Shown here: one piece after another, positions 26,101-33,011 of the stretch | Layout of the letters: the number at the start of each line of letters is the position of its first letter | Position numbering within the stretch: position 1 is the stretch's first letter | Assembly (NCBI GenBank): GCA_011009095.1 | Contig: VTPC01091253.1 | Coordinates: forward strand, 5,976 to 69,975 | Length of the DNA stretch: 64,000 nucleotides | Source: Ignelater luminosus | Lineage: Eukaryota > Arthropoda > Insecta > Coleoptera > Elateridae | Reading direction: 5' to 3' | The notes under the pieces: model-generated | Told to the model about the DNA's origin: nothing | Database searches by the model: none | The model's input: only the letters and a program-made list of their open reading frames with translations | Made by a program: the position numbers and the translations under genes

Positions 26101-26709
26101 TCAAAGCTGAAAACTTTTATGGCAGATGAAATAAATTAAAGAAAAAGTTCATGGTCACGTCGTGGCCTTTGACAATGCGGCTGCCTAAAAATTAGATACA
26201 CACAATTATTTAACCGAAGACTGCCGCCAAAATAAATCTGTTTTTTTCTCTTTTATAAGCCAATATAAAAAAGGCCGGTCACTTACTGAAACTATTCGTT
26301 GATGAAAATTGCCGTTATTCGTAATCGATTATATTTAGTGGACAAATAGGAAAGGGCTAGGTAGTATCCGAACAAATCTCGCTAATCGACTTTAAGAAAT
26401 TGAATTTGCCCTCCTTATGACATTACAAAATATTGGGTTAGTAGGTAGAAGTTACCTTAGTCGGTTTCTATTGATCAAACCTACTACTCTTTTGGGGGAA
26501 GAATCGATCTGATTGTAATGTGATAATTCAAAATCAAAATTATTCTGTTATTTACAAACCATTTCTGAAATATTTCTCTGATAACATCCTGACACCAGAA
26601 ATGGTTTTTAAGATAAAAAAAAGAAAGACGAAGAAAAATACTTACTACCAATTATAATAAATCCTAGGACCAATAATAACGGCCATACAACACGCACACC
26701 TCGTCTCAT
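1964..26709 (-). CDS. Ly6/uPAR (three-finger) GPI-anchored protein, 3 exons
   Basis: Spliced minus-strand gene encoding about 163 residues. Exon 1 (26646-26709) starts MRRGVRVVW and gives a signal peptide with a long hydrophobic core. Exon 2 (6144-6350) holds the first half of a Ly6 domain (LICYECN, RCADP, VDCNL, ALCRK, and an NST glycosylation sequon). Exon 3 (1964-2184) holds the second half (RGCGYIP, NECVKRTGTH, YCACTKSYCN) and a hydrophobic C-terminal tail typical of a GPI-addition signal. The ten cysteines fit the three-finger fold. Both junctions are phase 1, and joining exons 2 and 3 regenerates the family motif KIVQKVQG, which supports one gene. A polyadenylation signal lies at 1860-1865. 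The first intron is about 20 kb and full of repeats. Family members act at the cell surface in septate-junction assembly or channel regulation; which one this is cannot be told here. Linking exon 1 to exon 2 rests on phase and signal-peptide logic. Confidence 0.8.
2185..3960. other. Ly6 intron 2, first part; nothing recognised
   Basis: A 94-codon open stretch on the minus strand at 3010-3294 resembles the basic C-terminal region of LINE polyproteins only loosely. No catalytic motif is present. Confidence 0.4.
3968..3987. repeat. (TATC)n microsatellite
   Basis: About five tandem TATC units at the 5' side of the Helitron-like element. Confidence 0.7.
3968..4446 (+). mobile_element. Non-autonomous Helitron-like element
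   Basis: The 3' end is CTAGT at 4442-4446, directly preceded by a GC-rich short hairpin (GCGAAGCCGGGGCGGGC), the hallmark of Helitron 3' termini. The body contains the phrase about GACTGAACCAAATTGGAT found near the start of many insect Helitrons. A TATC microsatellite (about 3968-3987) marks the approximate 5' side. No Rep/helicase gene is present; the 95-codon open frame at 4039-4326 lies inside the element and is not thought to be a gene. The exact 5' boundary is uncertain. Confidence 0.55.
4495..4605 (+). repeat. Degenerate TTAGG-like stretch
   Basis: AGGTTAG, TTAGGTTAG and GGTTAAG motifs recur over about 100 bp. They resemble degraded insect telomeric TTAGG units or an AGGTTA-rich spacer. 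The units are not in register, so an interstitial telomere is only one reading. Confidence 0.3.
4606..6143. other. Ly6 intron 2, remainder; nothing recognised
   Basis: AT-rich. Overlapping open frames at 5357-5668 are hydrophobic and low-complexity, with no domain seen. Confidence 0.4.
6144..6350 (-). CDS. Ly6 gene, exon 2 (N-terminal half of the three-finger domain)
   Basis: 207 bp between a TTTTTCAG acceptor and a GTAAC donor, phase 1 at both ends. It encodes a basic linker (KWQKQEEKKPEK) and then ICYECNSLYDARC and DCNLKDPPEHL. The cysteine spacing is that of insect Ly6 proteins. Confidence 0.85.
6351..7680. other. Ly6 intron 1, non-coding
   Basis: Short open frames on both strands at 6497-6952 overlap and match nothing recognisable. 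Confidence 0.4.
7690..8150 (+). mobile_element. LINE reverse-transcriptase fragment (decayed)
   Basis: Around 7720-7790 the plus strand encodes GVPQGSILLPLLFIFF, the conserved non-LTR reverse-transcriptase block that precedes the YADD active site. It is followed by ISNSLKHIYYSATNL, where the catalytic YADD has become YSAT, and then a stop. In another frame the remnant RLQFSSNHLFKKLKQ (from about 7970) resembles the downstream thumb region. Frameshifts and stops show it is dead. Confidence 0.6.
8185..8691 (-). pseudogene. Coding-like fragment, possibly C-type-lectin-related
   Basis: GC content is above that of the surrounding intron and two overlapping minus frames are open. In one frame (8297-8668) the peptide includes EPCNITCTRINRTPAFNSL, then TPVTPTYACPPNFYHIG. 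The segment YACPPNFYHIG looks like the start of a C-type lectin domain, but the following cysteine-tyrosine and WxxA motifs are absent and the frame ends within 35 residues. No splice donor fits. A frameshifted gene or retrocopy remnant is the simplest reading; identity is not secure. Confidence 0.3.
8692..11760. other. Ly6 intron 1, non-coding
   Basis: No gene or clear repeat was recognised over about 3 kb, apart from a short AAGT microsatellite at about 11634-11654. Confidence 0.4.
11700..12450 (-). mobile_element. Possible LTR-retrotransposon integrase remnant
   Basis: Minus-strand translation of about 11830-11900 gives VVTGYSPVYSLFGAEYL, resembling the TGYSPxxLxFGRE block near the C-terminus of Ty3/BEL-type integrases. 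Upstream CTACQKRECTK resembles the zinc-knuckle end of the integrase N-terminal domain. Several stops and frame changes separate the pieces and the DDE residues were not identified. It abuts an assembly gap. Confidence 0.3.
12627..13026. other. Assembly gap of 400 N
   Basis: Unknown sequence of exactly 400 N. Open frames running through it are artefacts. Confidence 0.99.
13027..13788. other. Ly6 intron 1, non-coding
   Basis: No supportable feature seen. Confidence 0.4.
13791..13936. mobile_element. Foldback MITE with TA duplication (Tc1/mariner type)
   Basis: 146 bp that is one long inverted repeat. The ends GGTTTGTTCCA and TGGAACAAGCC are complementary with one mismatch, and the inner stem CGAGTTTGCGCAGAG pairs perfectly with CTCTGCGCAAACTCG around a 20-30 base loop. 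TA flanks both sides (13789-13790 and 13937-13938), as expected for Tc1/mariner integration. No coding capacity. Confidence 0.75.
13939..16199. other. Ly6 intron 1, non-coding
   Basis: AT-rich with long A and T runs; no gene, RNA or clear repeat recognised. Confidence 0.4.
16200..18053. repeat. 155-bp satellite array, left part
   Basis: Tandem units of about 153-156 bp sharing AAACCAAAGTAA and TTCTCTTGTATCTTATCG blocks. In the right half, the CTGATA mark recurs at 17455, 17611, 17766 and 17921. In the left half, AGTTTACCTTAC marks at about 16234, 16387, 16540, 16655 and 16796 show the same period with greater divergence and some shortened units. The array was interrupted by a mariner. Confidence 0.85.
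18054..19348 (-). mobile_element. mariner element (irritans/Himar type), 1295 bp
   Basis: Complete element with perfect terminal inverted repeats of about 30 bp that begin ACACATCGTTCAATAAGTCC, flanked by TA on both sides (18052-18053 and 19349-19350). Joining the flanks restores the satellite sequence found uninterrupted at about 19650-19680, which defines the empty site. The transposase reads on the minus strand. Identical termini and only one lesion in the gene point to a recent insertion. Confidence 0.95.
18119..19123 (-). CDS. mariner transposase, N-terminus lost by a frameshift
   Basis: 334-residue open frame very close in sequence to Himar1-type transposases. It contains GKNTVEA, WYAEFKRG and GRP of the N-terminal helix-turn-helix region and linker, WVPRLLS before the catalytic core, and the DD34D triad at D143 (VTMDETW), D237 (QQDNAPCH) and D272 (APSDYW), with 34 residues between the last two. 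YSPDLAPSD is intact. The usual start appears at 19169 (MEQSEFRVLIK) but is one base out of frame. The shift lies in the A6 run at 19125-19130 (T6 on the coding strand). Removing one base would give about 349 residues, the expected family length. Read from the internal ATG it lacks the first helix of the DNA-binding domain and is probably inactive. A homopolymer sequencing error is the alternative. Confidence 0.93.
   Translation of the reverse strand: MGKNTVEAQQWLEKRYPDSSPSKSTICRWYAEFKRGRTDTNDAERSGRPLEAVTPENVSEVFKIVMKNRKVKVREIAEMTQISSGSVFTILHEKLSMKKGFSKWVPRLLSMEQKQQRIDDSESCLSLFTRNKKDFLRRYVTMDETWIHHFTPESNRQSSEWRMAGESRPKRPKTQQSAGKVMASVFWDTHGVIFIDYLEKGKSINSDYYIDLLVRLKEEIAAKRPHMKKKKILFQQDNAPCHKSMKTMARIYELGFDLLPHPPYSPDLAPSDYWLFADLKKMLQGKKFGSNEEVIAETEAYFEAKDKSFYKHGIEMLKRRWKDCITLKGDYIDE
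19349..20330. repeat. 155-bp satellite array, right part
   Basis: Continuation of the same array after the mariner, with CTGATA marks at 19372, 19527 and 19680. Later units are shortened and more diverged toward 20330. The unit interrupted by the mariner is exactly one period long once the element is removed. Confidence 0.85.
20331..22403. other. Ly6 intron 1, non-coding
   Basis: A lysine-rich open frame at 20822-21163 and a small minus frame at 21103-21309 lack recognisable domains. A diverged duplication (TTAC-AGGAAT-GCTTTTA) is seen at about 22231 and 22330. CCTAACCTAA occurs near 21635. Confidence 0.4.
22430..22800. repeat. 42-bp minisatellite, block 1
   Basis: Degenerate copies of a 42-bp unit recognised by CACCTACGGTAGCTAACGAT and a pyrimidine-rich CCTTCCACCAAG portion. 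The period is a multiple of three, so long frames stay open on both strands. Confidence 0.7.
22801..23016. other. Spacer upstream of the TATA box
   Basis: Non-repeated AT-rich DNA followed by a rise in GC; nothing else seen. Confidence 0.4.
23017..23051 (+). promoter_or_regulatory. TATA box plus initiator
   Basis: TATAAAAA at 23017-23024 and an initiator-like CAGTT with A at 23048, spaced 31 bp, which is the canonical insect core-promoter geometry. It is followed by a 59-nt leader, an ATG and a consensus splice donor. Confidence 0.5.
23048..23124 (+). CDS. Candidate first exon, cuticle-gene style (MSILWV)
   Basis: From the predicted start site at 23048 there is a short leader, then ATG AGT ATC CTG TGG GTA (23107-23124) and GTAAGTACT as donor. 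A TATA-driven gene whose first coding exon carries only the first few residues of a signal peptide is the standard layout of insect cuticle-protein genes. No second exon could be recognised downstream, where the 42-bp minisatellite resumes. It may be a gene remnant, a gene with a distant second exon, or chance. It lies on the strand opposite the host Ly6 intron. Confidence 0.3.
23125..23560. other. GC-richer spacer with an internal direct duplication
   Basis: Two related copies of about 45 bp (CCTATACCT...CGGTCAAA) at roughly 23194 and 23277, each followed by CGGTCCGTCGCC at a variable distance. No gene seen. Confidence 0.35.
23590..24060. repeat. 42-bp minisatellite, block 2
   Basis: Same unit as block 1, seen as AAGCCACCTACGG, AAGCTACTTGCGGTGACC and AAGCTATCTACGGTGAC at about 42-bp steps. 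Confidence 0.7.
24061..26645. other. Ly6 intron 1, proximal part; non-coding
   Basis: No gene recognised. A 13-bp inverted pair (GTGATTCACG-GAAA / TTTCGTGAATCAC) lies at about 24539 and 24600. Confidence 0.4.
26646..26709 (-). CDS. Ly6 gene, exon 1 (signal peptide)
   Basis: ATG at 26709, 21 codons of signal peptide (basic MRRGVR followed by WPLLLVLGFIII), then a canonical GTAAGTATT donor after phase 1. A GTAGTAAG donor 3 bp upstream would also keep phase. A CpG-rich region with a CRE lies just upstream. Confidence 0.7.
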
Positions 26710-26900
26710 TATTAATAGTAAAAAAAATGTTTTTTGTCCAACTCATGCACCGAACCGTCACTTACTGCATTCACTGGATTCAAATCTGCGGTATCGACGC
26801 CTCCCTGTCCGCTCAACGTTTAACGACGCTCTATAGACTAGTGACGTCATTAGTTGGCACACGAGCGCCCCCGACGCCCCGGAACATGATGTCATAAGCG
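26710..26900 (-). promoter_or_regulatory. Probable promoter of the Ly6 gene
   Basis: This is the only GC- and CpG-rich stretch for several kilobases and it lies directly upstream of the signal-peptide exon. It contains a perfect palindromic CRE, TGACGTCA, at 26842-26849. No TATA box is evident. Promoter role is inferred from position and composition. Confidence 0.5.
26842..26849. promoter_or_regulatory. Full CRE palindrome TGACGTCA
   Basis: Exact match to the CREB/ATF consensus inside the CpG-rich region upstream of the Ly6 start codon. Binding is not shown by sequence alone. Confidence 0.45.
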
Positions 26901-27779
26901 CTATTTTCCTGGGAATCGATCAGCCTGATTTCAGTCTGACTAGCTTTTCATCTAACTTCGTTTTTTTTCCATGTTGACGAAATTCGGTCAGATTCAATAT
27001 TGTATTGGAAAAAAAAGAAAATCGAGATTTTATTCATCTTCGTAACCATTTAACGTGTTTGGAACATTTAGATTAATCGGATAGATTGATTGAACTCGAA
27101 TCAAATCCCAAAGGATATTTGGGATGTTTTATGAAGATAAAAAAGTTTTAAGTCACTAGGTTACTGTTTAAAAGTTGTCATAAAATCAATTCGTTTTCTA
27201 GAGTAGAAATGACAAATGTCATAAATTAACGAAATCTAAAAAGAAAGTTAGAATGAAAAATAATAACCTGAAAAGGCTATTTAAAGATCCGGAATCAACT
27301 TTGACCTAAAATAATATAAAGGCCACGGTGTTATCAAAATTATTGAATGCATAGAATTAGACAGCAGGCAATCACAGCTTGCTTGAATTATGTCATTATT
27401 TATTTACTAAATATTTTAAAATGTTATTTACTTAGTCAACACCACTGAACACATGGCAACACTCATGCAAAATAAAAACAAAAAACGTATTACTAGGTAC
27501 AATTATAAGTTGACAGAATGGTCCGCATTTCAATATTAATTTTTGGAGAAACAAAGATAAAATTGGATTTATCATGTCCGTATTTCATTTGTTACGAAGA
27601 ATATTTATGCAGTCACACTGTCTGTTTAAATTTTAACTTCATTTTGTTACACTATGGAAATAATGTCTAGAAGCGTAAGTTAGTGAAGGTCATGCTTATA
27701 ACCTTCTATTCTTTAGCACATTGAAGTACACATGTAAACCATGTAAATCAGTTCGTCTAACATTTATGTTCATCGCAAG
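26901..27779. other. Intergenic, nothing recognised
   Basis: AT-rich DNA upstream of the Ly6 promoter with no supportable feature. Confidence 0.4.
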
Positions 27780-27781
27780 TA

Positions 27782-27965
27782 CAATGCATTTTTTTATTAT
27801 AGAATTCCGAGTAGGCTGTGGTTTAAGTTCATTTTTACAGTGTACAAAAACTATGCAGTGTGATAACTGGTAACTTTTTTTTAGAGAGCAGCATTAATAT
27901 CATACACTGTTATAGAAATTGCAAGTCATGGCCTACTCTGAATTCTATGATAAAAAAATGCACTG
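27782..27965. mobile_element. Tc1-like MITE, 184 bp, TA-flanked
   Basis: Terminal inverted repeats of about 35 bp begin CA(A/G)TGCATTTTTTTAT and end at GAGTAGGC. TA flanks both ends (27780-27781 and 27966-27967). The CAGTG start is typical of Tc1-family termini. The interior is non-coding. Confidence 0.75.
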
Positions 27966-27967
27966 TA

Positions 27968-28400
27968 TGTCACTCGGATGTCTTCGTAACCACCAGTAGT
28001 TTCTTTGTAAGTATAGTATGTAGTTTTGCTGCCTATCTTACTTTTTATTTTTACATGAATTTATGTTTGAGTCTAACGAATGTATTCACATCACATTTGG
28101 ACTTGACTCCTCGACGAGCTATGCTTCATCCTATTTCGAGCTACGATTAATCATCCAACCTGCCAATATACTAATCTCTAAATTACGCAACTGCTTTTTA
28201 ATTTAACCAACTTTGTAATCTTTTAAGGTTTACAACGTTCCGGTACGAAAAGCAGTTTGTATTAGTATGTTTACTCCTAATTGGGTTCAATTTCTCAAAA
28301 AAGTCATAAAATCATGTTTTTCCTTCACTAGAACCTCACCTAAGCTAGTAAAGAGTAGAAATAGGGTTTCGATTTCCTCAAGCTCAGGGCTAGCTATATA
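27968..28400. other. Intergenic, nothing recognised
   Basis: Short open frames only. Confidence 0.35.
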
Positions 28401-28429
28401 TCAAACCACCTGGTGGTCGGACTGCGCCC

Positions 28430-30520
28430 ACAATTACATCACCTACAGTGACTAACGATCAGACTTCTCTCTTTACCAAACCATCTACCACTAATGATCA
28501 AGTTTCGTCCTTCACCAAACCACCCATGAGAGCTAAAACTTGAATTCTGCCTTTTACTAAAACACTTACGGCAACAAAGAATCAAGCTTTGCCCATCACC
28601 AAGCTTCTCTGTATAACAATCGTTTTTCGCCTTCACCAAGTCGCTTGCGTTGGCTAACGATCTAGTTACACTTTTTACCAAGCCACCTGCGTTAGCTAAC
28701 GGAAGGGTTTCGTCCACCTACAAGCCATCCATAGTAAATAAACGTTAAGTTCCGTTTTCAACCTACGCTTCCTAATTTTGCCATACACAGGTTTGTCTCG
28801 TGCTATCACCGCTAACGTTTCTAAGCCAAATCACCTACGCTGCTAAAAGTTAGACTTCGTCGCTATCAATTCACCTATGGAGACCAAAGTTCTAGTTTCT
28901 CCTTCAACAAAGTCATCTGTAGCAACTAAAGTTCGAGTCCCACCTTCCACTAAAACACTTATGGTGACAAAGGGTTGGGTTTTATTCTTCACCAAACTAC
29001 GGTGAATAACGATTATTCTTTGCATACACCAAATCGCCTGCGTCGGCTAACGTTCCGGTTACGCTTTCTACCGAGCCTCCTGCGTTGGATTACGATAACC
29101 CTTCGCCCTCCTTCAAATCATCTAAAGTAATTAAGAGTCAAGTTTTGCCTTCAGTTTAACCTATGATTGCTAATTTTATCATAAAAAAGGGTTTTGCTCT
29201 TTACTAGAGCCTTCTGTGATCTTCCTTTAATTAAGTTTACAATAGTTTCGTAAACTTTCTAAAGTTACTAAGTCTCTCCTCTTCTACTGTACCTAAATTA
29301 TAAGATCATAACGTTAACGCCCGAGCAATTTGCCAGATACTCAAATTCTAGTCTGGTAGATTGCTCGAAGAGGAGCTTTTCATAAAAAGAAACTTAAGTG
29401 ACTTACGATGACTAAAATTCCAGTTTTGTTATACTGCGGCTAGGTACCTAGTTTCACATCTTGCGTTGGCTAACGGCCTTTAAACCAAGTCATCTACGAT
29501 AGCTAAATGTCTTAATTCGTCCTTCACTGAGTTACTTGTGGTGAATGAATTTTCAGTCTCGCCTTCAATAAAGCTCCTTATGGTAGATAAAAAAGTGAAT
29601 ATTGCGCTCCACCAACATACCTATAGTGGATAACTATCAGGTTTCGTCCTCCAACAAGTTAGGTATTAGCACCAGCGGTAGCTAATAAACGTAAAACGAA
29701 CATAGCCGAGTCACATATAATAGTTAACGTTCGGGTTTTTACCAAGCACCTGCAGCTAACGATCGAGTTTTGCCCTCCAACAAGTCACCTACGGTAGCTT
29801 AGAGACGAATTCCGTCTTCCACTAAGGTAGATAAGGTAGATAACGATCGCTATTCGTTCTCATCAAGTTACCTGCTTTGGTTAACGGTATGGCTACGCTT
29901 TCTAATGATAGGAATTTGCCACCTACAGTGACTAAGAATTGAGTTGCTTAAGTATACACTAAGTCACCTGTGGTGGCTGACAGACGAGTTGCGCCTACAA
30001 CCAAGTCACCTACGGTGACTAACGATCAGACTTCACCTTTCATCAAGCCACTTACAGCTAACGATCAAATTTCGCCTTCTATCAGGATATCTAAGATCAA
30101 GTTTCCCATACATTTATGGTAGCTATGGTCAGGCTTTACCCTCCAGTAAGCTAACTATGTTAGATAGCAATTGTATGTCATCGGCTAACAGTCGGGCTAT
30201 ACTCTCCACTCTCCATTCTAAGGTAGCTAAAAGTCGAGTTTCGCCTTCAACTTATGACGGTTAAGGGCCGAAACGTACTTTTTGGTAAGCCACTTTTGGT
30301 GGATGAGGGTCGCACTTGGCCCTCTATCAAGCTACCTAGGTGAATAACGATCGTTCTTTACTTCCACCAAGCCACCTGTGTCAAGTAATGGCCTGCCTAC
30401 GACTTCTACCAAACCACCTGCGTTGGATAACGATAAAGCTTCGCCCTCCCCTGAACCAGCTATAGAGGCTGAGAGCTGAGTTTCACCTTCAACAAAGCCA
30501 CCTGCTGTGGCAAACAGTCA
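28430..30520. repeat. 42-bp minisatellite, block 3 (about 2.1 kb)
   Basis: Around 50 degenerate copies of the unit. One clear copy runs from CAAGTCACCTACGG at about 30004. On the plus strand the unit reads as the 14-mer TKPPTVTNDQTSPS; on the minus strand it reads approximately DLVEGETRSLATVG. Indels have broken any long frame. Confidence 0.8.
29322..29367. repeat. Short near-perfect hairpin within the minisatellite
   Basis: CGAGCAATTTGCCAGAT pairs with GTCTGGTAGATTGCTCG through 17 pairs (three G:U) around a loop of about 12 nt. It does not match the minisatellite unit. A small structured RNA or transposon relic is possible. Confidence 0.4.
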
Positions 30521-31229
30521 TCCCTTGTTACGAAATAAAAATTAAAAAACGCAAGTTAACGTGATAATTCTCTTCATATATTGTAACTGCCTTAAAACCA
30601 TATGTAAAAACAGCTAAACACAGCGATAACAGTGATAGAACAATCAACAGCACCAATGGCTTCTACCCATAAGGTCACAAAATATCTCAATGAGCAACCT
30701 ATCAAATCCTAGATTACAGATACAAGCATTTATTATTTATTATTACACTTTAAGTATTATGAATTTCTGCATAAAGCGCATAAGAAAGGCAAAAAACAGA
30801 AATACGCAAGATGATACTCAGCATAATAATAAGGAAAACGTATTTATTAGAGAAATATTAAAAGCAAAGCTTATAGAACGACACGATGTTTATTTTGACA
30901 AAAATACTTTGACAAGAAAGAAAAATACTATCAACTATGACGTCATTAAATAAAAGTATTGCCAACAAAAGAACAAAAATAATGAAACATTTGTACTGAA
31001 ATAATCACAGTACAACACATAATACCAATATTACCTTTGATTGAAATGATGTACCAAGACAATTCCAAACCTATTATGTGCAAGCAACCCTGTAATGCGT
31101 ACTGGGCAAAACCAGAAAAAGTAGCCCTAATATCCGTTCAGCTCACAGAAGCTCCGAACTTCGGAAAAGGGGAGGGTTCCCAAAGTAACCTAACATAAAT
31201 TGAATTAGTATTCAATAAAAAAAACTCAC
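30521..31229. other. Intergenic
   Basis: An 87-codon lysine-rich open frame at 30690-30953 has no recognised domain and looks like chance in AT-rich DNA. Confidence 0.35.
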
Positions 31230-31361
31230 TTATAGCTTTAAGATGTCAAAATCGGTATGGGCGTCAGGAGCCATGTCCTGGTGTGGCCCCTCACCAGAAA
31301 GAACTCCATACATATGTAAATAGAACACCCCGATAGCAATGAACACACTATACACTAAACT
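31230..31361 (-). CDS. Candidate last exon: membrane anchor and acidic tail, unknown protein
   Basis: After an acceptor CCACCGTTTAG (alternatives lie 2 and 7 bp further in) the frame reads SLVYSVFIAIGVFYLHMYGV, a plausible membrane span, then LSGEGPHQDMAPDAHTDFDI and LKL before TAA. The tail is compositionally like real protein and unlike the AT-rich noise around it. Upstream exons are uncertain: a signal-peptide-like frame lies at about 32116-32330. The family is not recognised. Confidence 0.4.
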   Translation of the reverse strand, partial: SLVYSVFIAIGVFYLHMYGVLSGEGPHQDMAPDAHTDFDILKL

Positions 31362-31899
31362 CTAAACGGTGGGAATTAGGTGTAGATTTAGCTATGTTAA
31401 AACAAACTCAACTCGAAACAGCATCTGGTTAGCACGAAACGAAGAAATTCACACAAGTAAGGCGCGGTAAACAATCTTTACAAAGAGAGACGTGTTTTAA
31501 AATAAACATTGTGCAAAATAAATTTAATAGAGGGAAATAACTAAATGTATTTGCCAAATTATTAAGATAACGTAAAATTGTAAAATGACATTACAAATGG
31601 TTTTACCCGTAATATCAAAATACTACAACACAAATACTAAACAAACTACCACAACGTGGTTTAGTGTAACCGAGAAAGTCAAAGTAAGTTTTTGCTGGGC
31701 ACACATCAAATTCAATTCACTACGCGAGCAAAAAACATCAAGGGTCGATCAAAAAAACCGATAGATTCGAAGTTCTAGTCCAAAATTTCGCAAAGAAAAC
31801 TTTGAAAAATGTTACAGGAGTGAGTGATCTGGCTCAGCTTGAAACGGAAGCGATGCAGCATAAGAGTAAATGCTTTTCTAATCTTCATGAACTTCAAAA

Positions 31900-32330
31900 G
31901 ATGTCCCCTTTCTTTAGCCAATATACAACCTGAATGCTTTTCTATAATGTAAATATTAACTAACACCGACTAGCCTAAAACTAACATTTTTGAAAACGGA
32001 GCTGCATTACTAACATACCCGAGTCAACGAGAGTTAGAATAATGTGGTCTTGATTTTGACAAATGTCGATATTAGGAAGATTCAAGGTATTTGAACAATA
32101 GTTGACACAACCATTTTAAAATATTTTTGGCGACAAGGATGGAATATCTCGAATAATAGAAAAGGTTAATTGCTGATGGTAGTGCTGCAAATCACAACAG
32201 TTATGGCGGCCTTGAGACTTAAGACAAGATAATTCCCGTTTATTTACGTGATCTACGTTGTTTTCGGACGTGTCGAGACAAGAAAGCAAGAAAAACGTGA
32301 AAATCAAATATAGTCCAGGGAATAGAGACA
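31900..32330 (-). pseudogene. Signal-peptide and cysteine-rich frame, interrupted
   Basis: From ATG at about 32331 the minus strand reads MSLFPGLYLIFTFFLLSCLD, a good signal peptide, then ELSCLKSQGRHNCCDLQHYH. A TAA follows at about 32116. The same frame continues GCVNYCSNTLNLPNIDICQN up to a GTATGT donor in phase 1, which matches a phase-1 frame (EKHSGCILAKERGHLL) after a CATTATAG acceptor at about 31944. This could be the front of the membrane-anchored protein ending at 31230, inactivated by the stop, or a coincidence. Confidence 0.25.
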
Positions 32331-32334
32331 TATT

Positions 32335-32856
32335 TGCTTGCAAAAGGTTATGTAGTTCTAATTTTTGGATATGTTGTGTATATCGGTGTCTTAGTGAAAA
32401 ACCCAAGTTTTCGACCTCGTTGCCCCTGTGCGGGTGAAATAAATTTATATGAAATTAATATTATATCATTATTATTAATAATAATAATAATAATAAATTA
32501 AATAGTAATAAAACTGTTTTAAAAAGAATCAAAAATCTCAAAAAGTATCATTTTTGCGAAAAATTGGTAACTTTGATGAGGCGTAATTATCTACCTAATC
32601 GTTTTACAAAAACATTTTTTATACAAAAGTTGTAGCAAATGTAATATTCTACAACTTCTAATTGAAACTTTTATCTCTGTAAAGCTTTGGTAAAAAGATG
32701 TTATCGAAAAACTGAAAAAAGTCCGGAATTTTGATGGTTTTTGGGGTCCCACGGCGTCCGCACAGGGGCGACGAGGTCGAAAACTTAGGTTTTTCACTAA
32801 GGCATCAATATACACAACATATCCAAAAATTAGAACTACATAACCTTTTGCAAGCA
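32335..32856. repeat. Inverted repeat: 99-bp arms, 324-bp centre
   Basis: Arms 32335-32433 and 32758-32856 match in inverted orientation with about five mismatches, all transitions. The outer ends are TGCTTGCAAAAGG and its complement. The centre contains an (AAT)n run. It probably represents a foldback or composite transposon; no clear target duplication was found. Confidence 0.75.
32474..32500. repeat. (AAT)n microsatellite
   Basis: Short AAT/TTA run inside the inverted-repeat centre. Confidence 0.6.
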
Positions 32857-33011
32857 GAGGCCGCTTTTCCAGCCTATAATTCGGAAATATATTGGTGAAT
32901 GTATTTATGTTAACATATCTGTATAGAGTTTGTCCCTGTAGAGAAAATGAAACGTGAAAGTTTGAACTTTGAAGTTTAATTACCATAACCTACAAAACTA
33001 TACCTTTCAAA

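Noticed and set aside
28430..30520. CRISPR-like array
   Set aside because: Units are contiguous degenerate minisatellite copies without unique spacers, in an insect genome.
30690..30953. 87-residue basic frame
   Set aside because: No recognisable domain in AT-rich DNA; likely chance.
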